A stretch of DNA of 64,000 nucleotides from Dioscorea cayenensis subsp. rotundata (GCF_009730915.1 NC_052479.1:14019819-14083818); one strand, 5' to 3'. Shown: positions 11,860-23,160, counted from the stretch's first letter. Notes: generated by a model from the letters alone, not told the origin. Program-made: numbers and translations.

Positions 11860-12390
11860 TGCATTTAATTGTAAATTTGGCAACCGATGTTCAAAGATTA
11901 ATTTGCAACCGTTTTGTTGAATGATAATTAGCAACCAAAAAGCAATTACCAAATAGCGACCAGCTCTACAACAAGAAATTACAATCTTAGCAACTAATAT
12001 TAGCAACTGCATTAGGAATTATGTAAGCAACTAAAAGCTAGCCACTAAAAAATAGTTATAAAATGGCTACCTATTTAATAATTAGAAATAGTTATAAATG
12101 TAGCAACCAAATAGCTACCAAAATGAAGTTGGTAAAATACAATATGCGAGAAACTGATTGGTGTTGAAAAAATAGTATCTAAAATAAGTTTCACCGTGTA
12201 TTGGTTAGCTACCAGTTTATAGTGTCTGTGATAGAAAATGGTGGTAGCAACTCTTTGTGACAAAATATGCAATCGGTTGCTAACATATTTGTTACCATGG
12301 TTTTAGCCACCAACAATTGCGACCATCAATTCGGTTGCTAAATTAATTTAGCCACTGAATTTAATACATTAGCTACTGAAAATGTCAGTC
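11860..12390. repeat. CACTA subterminal repeat array
   Basis: Short degenerate motifs (gcaaccaaa, tagctacca, agcaactaa, ggttgctaa, ttagccact) recur about every 15-30 bp in both orientations and stop just before the terminal repeat. In CACTA elements such arrays bind the accessory protein. Reading frames on the minus strand here carry no protein signal. Confidence 0.6.
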
Positions 12391-12667
12391 ATAAAAGCCC
12401 TGATTTCTAGTAGTGAATGTAGACTCATCAGTATGAATAAATTGAACTTTCAATCACAGAAGAAAAAAGAAAAGAAAGAAGATTGGAAGGAAGAATAGAA
12501 AGGTCTAAAGGATGAGGAGTTAGATTAGTCGTAAAAGCCCTAATTTCTAGTAGTGAATGTAGACTCATCAGTATGGATAAATTAAACTTTCAATCACAGA
12601 AGAAAAAAGAAAGGAAAGAAGAAAGGAAGGAAGGATAGAAAGGTCTAAAGGATGAGGAGTTAGATTA
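12388..12667. repeat. 140-bp tandem duplication carrying the CACTA end
   Basis: Two units, 12388-12527 and 12528-12667, are near-identical. Each starts gtcrtaaaagccct, runs through the element end ttctagtagtg (ending at 12415 and 12555), and continues into about 112 bp of flanking DNA with atgtagactcatcagtatg and a purine-rich tail. The duplication therefore joins transposon end and host flank as one unit. Confidence 0.85.
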
Positions 12668-12716
12668 GAATAGAAAGGAAAGAAGGAAGGAAGGAAGGGA
12701 GGAAGAAAGGGAGAGA
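12604..12716. repeat. purine-rich (GGAA)n low-complexity tract
   Basis: An almost pure purine run on the plus strand made of gaaagg, aaggaagg and gggagg units, overlapping the second half of the tandem duplication and extending past it. Confidence 0.7.
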
Positions 12717-14170
12717 GATTGGATAACTCTAATTGGTGAGTGGGTTGTAATTTGATTTCTCTTAATTTCTTTGAATATCTATTAGATCTCTTGCTCTCTC
12801 AATCTCCTTTGACTTAATTTCATGTTATTGGTTTCAATGGTAATCATGGGCGTGTTTGTTGTTTTGATTGTGCATATTTCAGTATAAAGGGATTGTATCT
12901 AAGGTTTTCATGTATGTTATAACAAGTATTGTTAAATTCTAAGTAGTTTAAATTGAACTCATGTGTGGGTGATAACATGTATGTCTTTGCCAAGTTGGTA
13001 ACAAAAGATAGAGGAATGTGTGTAGCCACCCACACAATGGGTGGTGATAACTTATTAGAATTGAAAATTGTTTTGAGAGTTGAGATTAATATTATACATG
13101 TTAGAAGTTATTTTAGGTTTTGATATGCAGATTTGTATATTTGTTCGATCCCAGCAAGGTGTTCGAAATAATAACTGTAAGAGTGCTTGCCCCATATCTT
13201 GGAATTTTAATAATATTGGAGTTTTAATATGCATGTCTAGATTTCTAATGTTTATTAAATTGTATTTTGTACTTGTGTGTATACTATTCTCATGGGCTTT
13301 ATTTTAATAATAATGTACTCTAAACTTGAGCATGCCTAACCATGTTCCCGATTTATTCCAATAGTCAACTATATATTTCAAGTTTAACCTAGAGTTGTGT
13401 TTAAGACATTTATTTTGCCTTTATACTTTCCATTGTTTTGACAATATTTTCTAAACCCCTTACTGGGTTGAGTTTCTCTTTATCCATCACTAACGTCAAC
13501 AGAATGGAGGGCCAAGCTAATCGCATTATAATGATCACTAGTTTTAAATGTCTTTGATTTGTGCTAACTTATGGTCCTCCTTTGTTTTCTTCTCTAATCT
13601 TTCCAGTTAGAGGTGATAATTCTAGTTTATCTTAAACTTCTAAAGTAATCTAAGACAATAGAGATAAGTAAAAAAAGAAAAGTAAGTTATCATAAGATCC
13701 CAAAGTGATTTTGGTTGCGAATTTCAGAAGTGTTACATGATTTTGTACTATTGTTCTTTTTTAAGCTTTTCTTTTGTTTCATAAGTTTTAATCTAATGGT
13801 TTTATATGATTCCTTTTAAAACTGGGAAATAAATATTTGTGTTTTATTGTGTTGTTAGTTTTTTTATTTTATTACTTTCCTTTCTCTATATTTTATTTAT
13901 AACTTTCAATATTTTGAATTCAAATGACATAAATATTGATACTCATTGAAGTATTTTATTGTCTTAATGATATATTCTATTTTTTTTAGTCAATAAAATT
14001 CCATGAGAATTTTAGAGTTTTTATGATTTTAGTTTCATCAATCATTTACAGTGTAATATCTAATACAAATTTACATGCATTGGCTTAGTTAGATATAAGA
14101 GAATATATTTTTATATATATAAATATCTACATTTACTAAAAATTATTTCATTTTATCACATCAAGTGATT
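12717..14170. other. AT-rich intergenic stretch, possible LTR fragment
   Basis: No coding sequence was recognised. The phrase around ccccttactgggttgag (13456-13472) occurs in Tekay/Del-type gypsy LTRs, so part of 13080-13700 may be an old LTR, but no termini or target duplication are visible. Confidence 0.3.
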
Positions 14171-14174
14171 TTAT

Positions 14175-14225
14175 AAAACCATGGGCACCCATGGTTTTAG
14201 AATAGTAATATCTCCTTTTATATAA
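14175..14225 (+). promoter_or_regulatory. palindrome plus TATA box of the pararetrovirus-like element
   Basis: A perfect 11-bp inverted repeat, aaaaccatggg (14175-14185) and cccatggtttt (14188-14198), has only 2 bp between its arms. Twenty bases downstream lies tatataag-type TATA sequence (14219-14226). A primer-binding site follows at 14414. This order is what a promoter for the full-length RNA of a retroelement or pararetrovirus would show. The palindrome could be a protein-binding site; that part is inference. Confidence 0.5.
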
Positions 14226-14413
14226 GAAGAAGCCTAATAAGTATTTGGGATATGAATGAAAAGCATAAACTTTCTTAGTAATCACGTTGTGTATCTTTCC
14301 TTATCTCCGTCATCCTCTCATCTCCATTATAACGCCTTTCCTAGCTTGCTTTGCTCCACTTTGATAACTCTCACACCCCGTAATTGTAAGAGAGCATAAT
14401 AATCACCCTTCTA

Positions 14414-14426
14414 TGGTATCAGAGCC
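14414..14426 (+). other. primer-binding site for initiator tRNA-Met
   Basis: TGGTATCAGAGCC is complementary to the 3' end of plant initiator tRNA-Met. It primes reverse transcription in Caulimoviridae and in copia elements. Here it follows a TATA box by about 190 bp. A copia LTR would normally end in CA just before it, and that is not seen. Confidence 0.7.
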
Positions 14427-17400
14427 ACTAAGGTTAGTAGATGGAGGGGTAAAAGCCCCTTTAGGGCTTCTTTTCCCCAAAACATGCATTTTTTATATAA
14501 AATTTATATTTCTTTTGGTTTATGGGAATATTAACACTCTAAGGAGCTTAAGAGCCACTTGAGCTGCTAGACCTTACTGTGGCTTGTTCTTAACTAGTTC
14601 GGCTTATTGCACAAGTGTCATGTTTTCCTATAATAAGTAATTTATAAATCTTGTGCTTAAAAAAGTATAACACTTTTTTTGCAAGATAAAACTTGGTATT
14701 GGTTATTTCTCTGTAATGATAGGTAATGAGTGCCTGTTTGAAATGCAAAGACCCATGTTAAGGCTCGGTGACTAAAAGTAAGAGGGAATAATTGATACTA
14801 ATATTATCTTATTAAGAGTGAAATATCTATGATGCTGAGACCCTAAGACAACTGAGACACTGCTAATCTTATATCAAAATAATAGAGACAATAAATTTCT
14901 ATGATGCTTTGTCCCTAAAACAGCTAAGACACTACTGATCTTATATCATGATAATGGAAATAAAGATTTACTAAAGTTAAATTTTAAAAGAGAAACAAGC
15001 ATGTATTCTTATCTTGTGTAATTTGAAATAATTTAAAATTGATAGTTAACTATATTGGAAAAGAGAAAGAGAAGTCCTTATAATTAAAATTTGAAATCCT
15101 TAAAAATATTTGGTAGTCTCATTAAAGTTTTCATAAAAAGTAAAGAGAGAAAAAAATAATCATAATAATAGTAATAGTACTAATAATAAAAATAATAATA
15201 GTGGTATCCATTGTAGTAGCTATAAATAAAACAAATAAACATATATATTGTACCAAACTATATTATAACAAAACTAATTTATGAATACAAAAGAAGTAAG
15301 TATTTTAAAGTTAGTAGATTTCATAGTAACTACCAATACTAAAATAGAACAACAATTTAAAATACTAGAAGAAATTAGAATACATCTAGTAGCAAGAAAT
15401 GCACTAGCAACTAGCATACCAAAGAAAAAAACACCAAAATATATTAGTGATATTAAATAAGCTTGTTTTAAGTGAAACCAGATTAGAAAATCATATCACA
15501 AGGCAAGTAACCCTTAACACATTAGAAGTTATTAATAAAGAGCTTAGTCAATTAAAAGTAATGATGGAAAAATTAATAAAATACAATTAGAATTAACAAA
15601 ACACCTAAAGAAAATAAAAGGAGAATAGATATGCAAGATTTGACCTTAGATAAAAAAAATAAAAAATAATAAAAGAAAACCTTATTAAAATTGTAAGTGA
15701 ACACTTTGAAAAACAATATAACCAAAGTGGCTAGAAATTTAAAAGAATTAAAAAAAGTTAAGAGGCTTATTCTATAAACTTAGACATCAAATGGATAAAT
15801 TACAAGAAATAAAAAGGACAAAATGAAGAAATTACTTATATAAAGACTATAGAATCATATGAAATAATGCCAAATGAACCATTATGATTCTAATATGCCA
15901 GGATATACTTTAGAGTTGGAAATTGAACAAGGAGAAAATAAATTGAATATAGCAATGAATGACCACTTTGAAAAGTTACACCTTCGAGGGATGGATAGAG
16001 ATGAAAAAAATGTTGAAAGAATCAATAAAATTAATCAACATGCTAAATTACAAATTAGTGTATTTAAAAGCAATAAAAGACTGAGAGATAATAATGATGA
16101 TACATATTACTTCACAATTATTAATTTTTATGGATAATTCACATGGATATTATAGAAGAATTTCTTAAAAATACAGAACGATCTTTAGAAAAACCTATAG
16201 CAATAATGGAAAAAAGAAATAATATGTATAATGAACCACAAGTAATGGGAGAAAAAAATAATTATTAGACAAAATAATGTCATCATAATGATGTTAGCAG
16301 AAGTAATTAGATTAGTAAGAAAATTATCATAAAGATTAGTTAGAAGTGATAATGATATTGAAGAACTTACTAAAAAAACAACTAATTTAAAAGTAACTAA
16401 AAAAATCTAGATCTCTTTTTATAACATGGTCTGAAGAAGAATTAAAAAAAAAACCATAAAGGAAAGTAGGATTTCTAGATATAACCAGATATAAAACCTA
16501 AAAAGGTGGATTTAGTAGAAAGAGTGATTTATTCCTAGACTATAGAAGACGCTTCCAAATTGGTTATAAACAATAAATTAATAAGAATAGATTTTAATGA
16601 TTTAAGTGTAAAACAACAAATAAAATGTTATCATATTAGCCTATTAATTAAGATAATAAATGAAACTAGAGAAAAATATTTGGAAGAATTAAAAAACATA
16701 AGAACGTTTTACAATTAGAAAATGATATTAAAAGGTGTTAAATCGGTAGATAATATTAGGAGGTTTAACTCAATTAAAAGAGTTAGACATATAAGAACAT
16801 TAGAAACAATTAGTATACTTGATGAATTGGTTAAGAGAATCAAAGATAAAAATCTTAAATGAGTACAAGGAGAACAATTATATAAACATAGCATTTTTTA
16901 TTTGCAAAAATATTTGAAGGATATCATGAGATGCAAATATGCTATAATAACGATAATTTAGAAACAATTATAGACTTTTAATATCTGAATCTTATAAAAA
17001 ATTACTAAAAACCAAATATTCCTAGATACATCTAGTATTAATGGTATTCAGTATAACTGGATTACATAGGATGGGATTAGGACCTAGATTATCATTATCC
17101 TTAGTAGATACAAGACATATAAATAACATGGCTAAAACCAGAATAGCAACAACTAAAATAGATATAACAAATAATTTTGAAATAATATATAAATCCCAGG
17201 ATTTCTAGTAACAATTAATACATTATATGAGAATATTAAATTAATAATAAAATCAAAAGGATATAACATGATAAATACAAAACCTAATACACTACTCATG
17301 AAAATTTTTATTGCGCATATATAAAATAATAGTGAAATAAGATACCCTATTAGTGATGAAAAAGTAATGAAAGTTTTAGGATCTCAAGGAATCCAAGCAT

Positions 17401-17492
17401 ATCCAACTAAAATGTACAGTTTAGAAAGCTTAGCAGAAATAGAATAGAAAATAAATAATATCTCAACACCTGTAATTGCAACCCTTGAAGGC
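14427..17492 (+). pseudogene. endogenous pararetrovirus-like sequence, left part
   Basis: After the primer site comes a long leader without genes, then short A-rich reading frames with predicted coiled coils (around 15280-15590 and 15874-16137), then a longer stretch (about 16560-17490). Its conceptual translation, broken by many stops, follows the pattern of a Caulimoviridae (badnavirus/tungrovirus-like) movement-protein region at the start of the large polyprotein. The clearest segment lies at 17040-17190, with GLHRMGLG and VDTRH. The coding DNA is extremely A-rich on the plus strand, unlike its flanks. No capsid, protease or reverse transcriptase follows in this window. The copy is an old, inert integrated remnant. 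Alternative: an unusual LTR retroelement using the same tRNA primer. Confidence 0.5.
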
Positions 17493-17495
17493 ATA
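17493..17495. other. target-site duplication ATA, left copy
   Basis: The three bases ATA before the Harbinger left end equal the three bases after its right end (22786-22788). PIF/Harbinger elements make 3-bp duplications. Confidence 0.75.
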
Positions 17496-17513
17496 GGGTC
17501 CGTTTGATACGTA

Positions 17514-18870
17514 AAATATTGAGATACAGGACAACACAACTTCATTTGTTCCTCGTTTGATTTATAAAAAGATTGAGAATACAGCACAAGACAAAGTCTG
17601 GGTACAACACAAGTAGTTAAATTTTTTGTACCACCAAAACCTCGGTACAAAAAATTTATCGTGGTACAGCACAACTAAAAGACTAAATTACCCTTAATAC
17701 AGATTAATAATTACAATCACGTATTCCACATCCCATGACGCTTAAGTCCCCGACCTCGACCTTGCACCTCCTTCTCTTCCTCCGCCGTCACCTTTCTCAT
17801 CTTCATAGTCTACTTCTTCCATTTCCTCTCCTTTTCCCTCCTCTTTTCTTCTTATTTTCCTCTCTTCTTGTTTTTTTTTGCTTCCTCGTTTTTATAAAAT
17901 TTTAGGATCTCATTGAAATTTTAGGGTTTCCAGGGTTTCTTCCACAGAGAAAGATTGGTTAAGGATTCACGCTGAAAAAGGTACGCGGTGTTGAAATTAA
18001 TAGGTTTTTTTAATCTATTTCATCCGATTACTTAGTTAATAAATGATAGGATGAGGTTTTTTTTTTTAAAAAAAATTAGGTTTTGTGTCTGCCTTTTAAA
18101 TGAATGTTTGATTCATAAACATGAATATTGGATAAATGAAATTGAAAATTATCTTGATCAATATCTTAAAATTAAAATTTTAAATCATAAAAATTAGCAT
18201 AATTTTTTTAATATTTCTATCTAAAAATTGAAATTTTAAATTGTATAAAAGATAAATATATATCTCTTTATATCTATGTATGAATCATGGATATTATTTT
18301 CATAGATATCTCACATATTAGTGTACTCATATAAAAATTTTAAAAAGAATACCATACATCATGCACATACATCATGCACCGTTCATCATTTATATATGTT
18401 TAGAGTTAATAATTTAATTTAAATTATATACCTGCAGGTTGTTTTATTATTTAACTCTTCTAGAAAAAATGTAGGAATGCTTTTAGACCAATAAATAAAT
18501 ATATAAATAAAAAGTTAGAGAATAAAATGTATAAAAAAGTTGTCTTGCTAGTAATACTAATTATTCTCATATTAACTTATCAAACTCTTGCAGTACAAGG
18601 TCGATATGATTATGCAATATTTGTTAATAGTTTGTATAGTGTGTGTGTGTGTGTGTGTGTGTATATGCCCTATTATGCCCATGAAGATATGCAATTATTC
18701 ATGAATCATGATATGTTTTTATGTTTTCCCAGGTTTAACCAATCTTAACACAACTCAATTCAGATTACCTAAAGGTAGCCAATTTAGTTATTTATCACAT
18801 TGTGTATTTATTTTATTTTCATTTTGACCTCTTAGTTATGTAATTTTTCTTTTCTTTTTAGTGGGTAGTT
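17514..18870. other. Harbinger 5' non-coding region
   Basis: Contains a pyrimidine-rich stretch (17740-17880), then AT-rich DNA with a (GT)n microsatellite at 18639-18662. A splice-like ctttttag just before 18861 suggests that the leader of the transposase gene has an intron. No other gene seen. Confidence 0.5.
18639..18662. repeat. (GT)n microsatellite
   Basis: Twelve GT units within the Harbinger 5' region. Confidence 0.95.
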
Positions 18871-18874
18871 GGTT

Positions 18875-20233
18875 ATGGACCATCAACACATTTTGTATTT
18901 TCTTCTTGCCTGGAGAATTTATGTGAATATGATGACTATATATGGGGTTGGCTTCTTTTATTTTACTTTTATTTTGAGAAGGAATAGTGAGAGAAGGGCT
19001 ATAAGTGAACGAACTTTTGCGAAATATGAGTCACGAAGAGATATAATAGATTCCCTTATTAAGTCAGGTGATAATAATTGTATATGGGAATTAAGAATGT
19101 GCACAAACACATTTGCACATCTTTGTGAGGTCCTAAGGGTACGAGGAGGCTTGGTGCAACTTGGTAGAGTTACAATTGAGGAGCAAGTTATTGTTTTTGT
19201 AAATATACTAGCTCACTACACAAAGAACAGGAGTATTCAAGTAAGGTTCTCTAGATCAGGTCAAACTATTAGTAGATATTGTTATAGGGTCTTAGCTGCT
19301 ATTTTAAGGTTACAAGATGAATTATTTGTCAAGCCACAACCAATTCCAGAAAATAGCGGTGAAAGCAAATGGAAATGGTTCAAGGTATACTTTATTTAAG
19401 CAATGTAAAATATAAATTACTTGTTTTTCCATTAGATGTAAATTAATAAAATTATACTTTTCTAATGAACATGTAGGGATGTTTAGGTGCCTTAGATGGT
19501 ACTTATATAGCAACAACACCAAATGCAGCCGATAGACCTAGGTATCGAACAAGGAAATGTGGACTTGCAACAAATGTCTTAGGAGTTTGTACAAACTTTT
19601 TATCTACGTACTAGCTGGATGAGAAGGATCGGCTTCAGATTCTAGGGTACTACATGATGCAATAATTAGGCAAAATGGTTTGAAAGTCCCTGTTGGTATG
19701 TAAATAATTGATATTATGTATAGTTTGTTATTAAACATTTTGAAAATCCTAATACTAAATCAATTTTAACCTTTTTAGGTTTATATTATCTTGTTGATGG
19801 TGGTTACACAAATGGGGAAGGTTTTCTTGCCCCGTATAAAGGTAGGCGGTACCATATTCAAGATTAGGCTACTTGCAGACGCCCGCCTCAAAATCGTGAA
19901 GAGTTATTTAATTATAAGCATGCTCAAGCAAGAAATGTCATAGAGAGATGTTTTGGGCTTTTGAAGAAACGATGGGGTATACTTAGGAGTCCTTCATTTT
20001 ACCCCATAAGAACGTAAAGTCGAATGATTTTAGCATGTTGTTTACTACACAATTTTATTCGTATCAACATGGCAGTAGATCCTGAGGAATTCGCTCCACT
20101 TGCAGATAATGAGATGCCAATGGGCGAAGAACCATTAGTCGGAACTGTTGAGCCAAGTAATGAGTGGACTGAAAAGAGAGATAACCTTGCACAAGAAATG
20201 TGGCATGATTTAAGGCGTAGGCGTGAACACTAG
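18875..20233 (+). pseudogene. HARBI1-like nuclease (DDE_Tnp_4) of the Harbinger element
   Basis: Three exons can be drawn: 18875-19384, 19477-19695 and 19779-20233, with GT...AG introns. Exon 1 gives the N-terminal domain up to SGESKWKWFK. Exon 2 begins [15 protein letters not shown], the first catalytic Asp. Exon 3 has the second Asp in LVDGGYTNGEGFLAPYKG and the Glu in ARNVIERCFGLLKKRWG, then ACCLLHNFIR, all hallmarks of the plant HARBI1-like transposase that cuts element ends. Exon 2 has a one-base shift near 19600 and a Trp-to-stop change. Exon 3 has two more stops, where IQEW-type Trp (about 19866) and a Gln (about 20017) are expected. The third ATG-like position, 18875, is the first true ATG of the frame. 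Dead gene, all three catalytic residues still readable. Confidence 0.85.
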
Positions 20234-20533
20234 TATTTGAATGAGTCAGTTAATAATTGTAACTTTTGTTGTGTGCTAACCTTCTAATGAATGTTGCTTA
20301 ATTATTGTAGTCTCTATTTTATGTGTTTGAGCTACACTTTTGTTGGAAGCCATATTTACTTTTAAATTTGAAAGCCATGTTTTCACCTAGGGATTATTGT
20401 TTACTCTAAAAATTTTTAATGCATAAATTACAAGAAAAGGCTTTTTTTGGGTTATTCCAATGGCTTTGCATTTTTTTGTTATTTTTTGAAACCATTCATC
20501 CATTTCCTCTCATACTTCTTAATAATAAGTTTG

Positions 20534-20538
<5 letters not shown>

Positions 20539-20571
<33 letters not shown>
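20539..20571. repeat. (AT)n microsatellite
   Basis: About 16 AT units between the two Harbinger genes. Shorter TA runs occur at 9487-9508, 10241-10258 and 51357-51378. Confidence 0.95.
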
Positions 20572-20573
<2 letters not shown>

Positions 20574-20626
20574 GGTATCACTTTAAAACCATTAAAAAGT
20601 TAATCAATTTTTCAAGATAGTTCAAA

Positions 20627-21421
20627 ATGGAAAATGAAGGAACTGGAAACATTGAGATGAATAGCGCGTCAAAAAAATGCAGACGAAATTGGACAGAGAA
20701 TGAGGAGAATACCTTACTATCAATTTTGGAAGAATTAGTATTGGCTGGCTACAAGGGAGATAATGGGACATTTAAGACTGGCACACATGAGGAGGCTACA
20801 AAAAGAATGACAACTAGCATTCCTGGTATTATTATTACTGTCAAGCAAGTAGTTAACAAAATGAAAATATGGTCTATAAAACTGAATGAAGTAGTGGACA
20901 TGATGAACACAAGCGGGTTTCGTTGGGATGATGCAAGAAAGTGTGTCATAGTTGACAGTGAGCAAGTTTTGACTGAATATCTACAGGTACATATGTTGTT
21001 GTTGATATTATTCTTAAATTTATTGTGCATTTATTTTGTGATAGCTAATATGTGTGTGTGTTTTCAACAAATAATCTATTTCACAATTTTTTTAAACTTG
21101 TAGAAACATCCAAAGGTGGGAAATCATGCAAATAAGGAGTTTAAAGAATTCGAAAGATTGCAAGGTATTTTTGGTAAAGATCGTGCTAATGGGCGAGGAG
21201 CTGAGACACCTGCAGATGTTGTTGAAGGGTTGAATGATGACACAAATAATGTCATTGAGACTGATTTAGAGCTTGATGAGGAGCATACTTCGGCGGTACT
21301 TACAGAGAATCATATGTCTAATGGACCTAATATCTCTAGACCTCCACTAAAACGTCAAAAAATGTTGGATGTTGCTAACAAGTTTTTATATCTATGGATG
21401 TATGTCTTTAAGTTGATGTAG
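20627..21421 (+). CDS. Myb/SANT-like DNA-binding protein of the Harbinger element
   Basis: Two exons, 20627-20985 and 21104-21421, joined over a GT...AG intron (donor caggtacat, acceptor cttgtag), give about 225 residues. Residues 17-120 follow the Myb/SANT-like (Myb_DNA-bind_3, trihelix-like) pattern: RRNWTENEENTLLSILEELV, then VVNKMKIWSIKLNEVVDMM and SGFRWDDARKCVIVD. The C-terminal part is acidic and ends shortly after a basic PPLKRQK segment. In PIF/Harbinger elements this protein binds the element ends and brings the nuclease to the nucleus. The frame is open, unlike the nuclease gene beside it. The last residues (FLYLWMYVFKLM) look unusual and may reflect a missed intron or a lost end. 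Confidence 0.75.
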
Positions 21422-21429
21422 CTACTCAA

Positions 21430-21786
21430 ATCTTTCATTTCATGATGACTATTTATGGTTTTTTGTATAGTAGTTGACAAACTTTATAGGTTTCATTACA
21501 TCGTATTTTGTTGTAGTTGTTGACAACTATATATGTTGTAATTATATTTTATTAATGTTAGTTTGTTGCATATTCTATTTGTTGAATTTGGTTCATTCTT
21601 GATTTAACCACTGTTTGTGAAAAGCTTCAAAATTTCATGTAATAGAGTTGATATATATATATATATATATACATGGAACTTGGTTTATGAGATCAGGACA
21701 AAGCTAGGGTAGGCCCAAGTTGGGGCTTTGGACGTGTATTTCCCCCAATAAGAACATATTTTACAGGTTAATGCACATTAGTCCTG

Positions 21787-21821
<35 letters not shown>

Positions 21822-22550
21822 CAAGTTAGCACACATTGCTGCTCCTTTTATTTAAAAAAAAACAATACCCCTACTTTTTTAAACAAAAAAAATTAATATA
21901 TATATTAGGTACACGTTGATAAAAATATATGCACATTGCTCCCACTTTTCTTAAATAAAAAATATTATATATATTTTTTTCATGTTGATGCACATAATAT
22001 ATAACAATTATATTTTTAGTAAAAAATATTTATGAAAATTTCTTGTGTGGTTCCTTGATATCTTACAAATAAATTTTTATATATAAAGTCTATTGTTTGC
22101 AAATTGAATTTTTTTACAAATTAGTACATATAATTTTAAAAATTTATAATTTTAGAAGATTATATTTACAAATTTTATTATTTAGCCTCTTGACATTTTG
22201 TAAATTTGTTTATATAGTAATAACAATGTGAAAATTAATTGTTTGAAAACTGATTTTTTTTAAATTAGTGTATATAATATATAGTATATTTAATAAGATT
22301 ATATGGATTATAGTATATTTAATAAGATTATATGGATTATAGATTATAGTATATTTAATAAGATTATAGAGTAACAAATTTTATTATTTAGTCGATTGAC
22401 ATATTAACCAAATTTATCATGTATTTTAGCAATAAAATATTTTTGCATATATTTTAAAATTTTTAAAAATATAATTATAATTTAATAAGTTAATTAATTA
22501 TAAAAAAAATTAATTAGGTTAATATTGAAATTGAGAAAAACCTTGAAATT
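21430..22550. other. Harbinger 3' non-coding region, AT-rich with short tandem repeats
   Basis: Highly AT-rich DNA with (TA)n at 21651-21671 and 21788-21818. A 29-bp unit (atagtatatttaataagatt and following bases) is repeated three times, starting at 22281, 22310 and 22346. No gene. Confidence 0.6.
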
Positions 22551-22788
22551 TACTAATGAATTTGTTTATTGTAAAACAAACATATGACAGTACAAAGGGT
22601 ATCAGAAGTAATTTTACAATATTTTGTCCAGTACTTATTGAAATCAAACGAAGAACCGCACAAAAAAATTTGTGCTGTCCACAAGATATCAAACAAGGTA
22701 CAGTACAAGCAGTTGTCCTGTACCATAACTACTTGTTCTGTTCTGTACTGCTTGTGCTATACTTGGCTACGTATCAAACGGACCCATA

Positions 22789-22945
22789 GAGTATTATGAA
22801 TGTGAAGATGGTTCAGTTAACTTTAAAACATAAGCCTATAATAAAATTGTTAAGATAGAAGAAATCATTTGTAAAGAAGATTAGATATTATTCTGAAAAG
22901 TTAAGATAGAAGAAATGTTAAGATATTTCCTTATCCTGAAATCCA
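22789..22945 (+). pseudogene. endogenous pararetrovirus-like sequence, right part
   Basis: The first bases after the Harbinger target duplication continue, in phase, the reading frame left off at 17492. A readable stretch starting EYYECEDG is followed by stops. It is replaced within about 160 bp by gypsy sequence on the other strand, so the rest of the viral-like polyprotein is missing. Confidence 0.5.
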
Positions 22946-23160
22946 TCAAACTAGGACATTTGTTGAACCGTCTGACTTCGACTTCAACTCAAAGTTGTTC
23001 ATCATAATCGGAGGTCCAATAATGCTAGAAGTGGCACTCTCCATGTGGGGTCTTGCATATGCTAAAATACTTTGTTGAGGTGGTGTCATTTGTTCAGTTT
23101 TCTCAACTTCAACATTGATTTCTACTGAGATTGTTTCCCTTAACACTGTAGTTCTTAATC
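22946..23160 (-). pseudogene. Ty3/gypsy gag start (Tat/Athila type), minus strand
   Basis: The minus-strand frame contains TPPQQSILAYARPHMES and then IIGPPIMMNNFELKSK, which follows the N-terminal gag pattern of plant gypsy elements (an xNNFELKP-type block after a line of Arg/Pro/Ser). It lies just downstream, on the minus strand, of a tRNA-Asp primer site, the place where gag belongs. Only about 60 residues remain. Confidence 0.55.

Larger units (their letters stand above)
8640..12415 (+). mobile_element. CACTA (En/Spm) transposon, 5'-truncated
   Basis: Three signs define the element. First, the C-terminal part of a TNP2-type transposase frame (8720-9423). Second, a second gene of the Transposase_24/Ptta type (9696-11666). 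Third, a 3' end reading gatttctagtag followed by tg at 12415, whose complement CACTACTAGAAATCAGGGC is a standard CACTA terminus. Between 11860 and 12390 short motifs (gcaacc, tagctacc, ggttgcta) recur in both orientations, as expected for subterminal transposase-binding repeats. The N-terminal two thirds of TNP2 and the 5' terminus are absent, so the element is a truncated, non-autonomous remnant. The left limit given here is where the recognisable part starts. Confidence 0.75.
17496..22785 (+). mobile_element. PIF/Harbinger DNA transposon, full length, 5,290 bp
   Basis: The ends are perfect 18-bp inverted repeats: GGGTCCGTTTGATACGTA at 17496-17513 and its complement at 22768-22785. They continue as imperfect inverted similarity rich in gtacaacacaag-type words. 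A 3-bp ATA duplication flanks the element. Inside, both Harbinger genes lie on the plus strand: a DDE nuclease gene (18875-20233) and a Myb/SANT-like gene (20627-21421). The element sits in the pararetrovirus-like sequence, whose reading frame continues in phase on the other side. The nuclease gene is broken, so this copy could only move with help from another. Confidence 0.9.

Noticed and set aside
14414..14426. start of a copia internal region
   Set aside because: The tRNA-Met site would allow it, but no CA-ending LTR precedes it and the downstream sequence reads like a pararetrovirus movement-protein region; kept only as an alternative.
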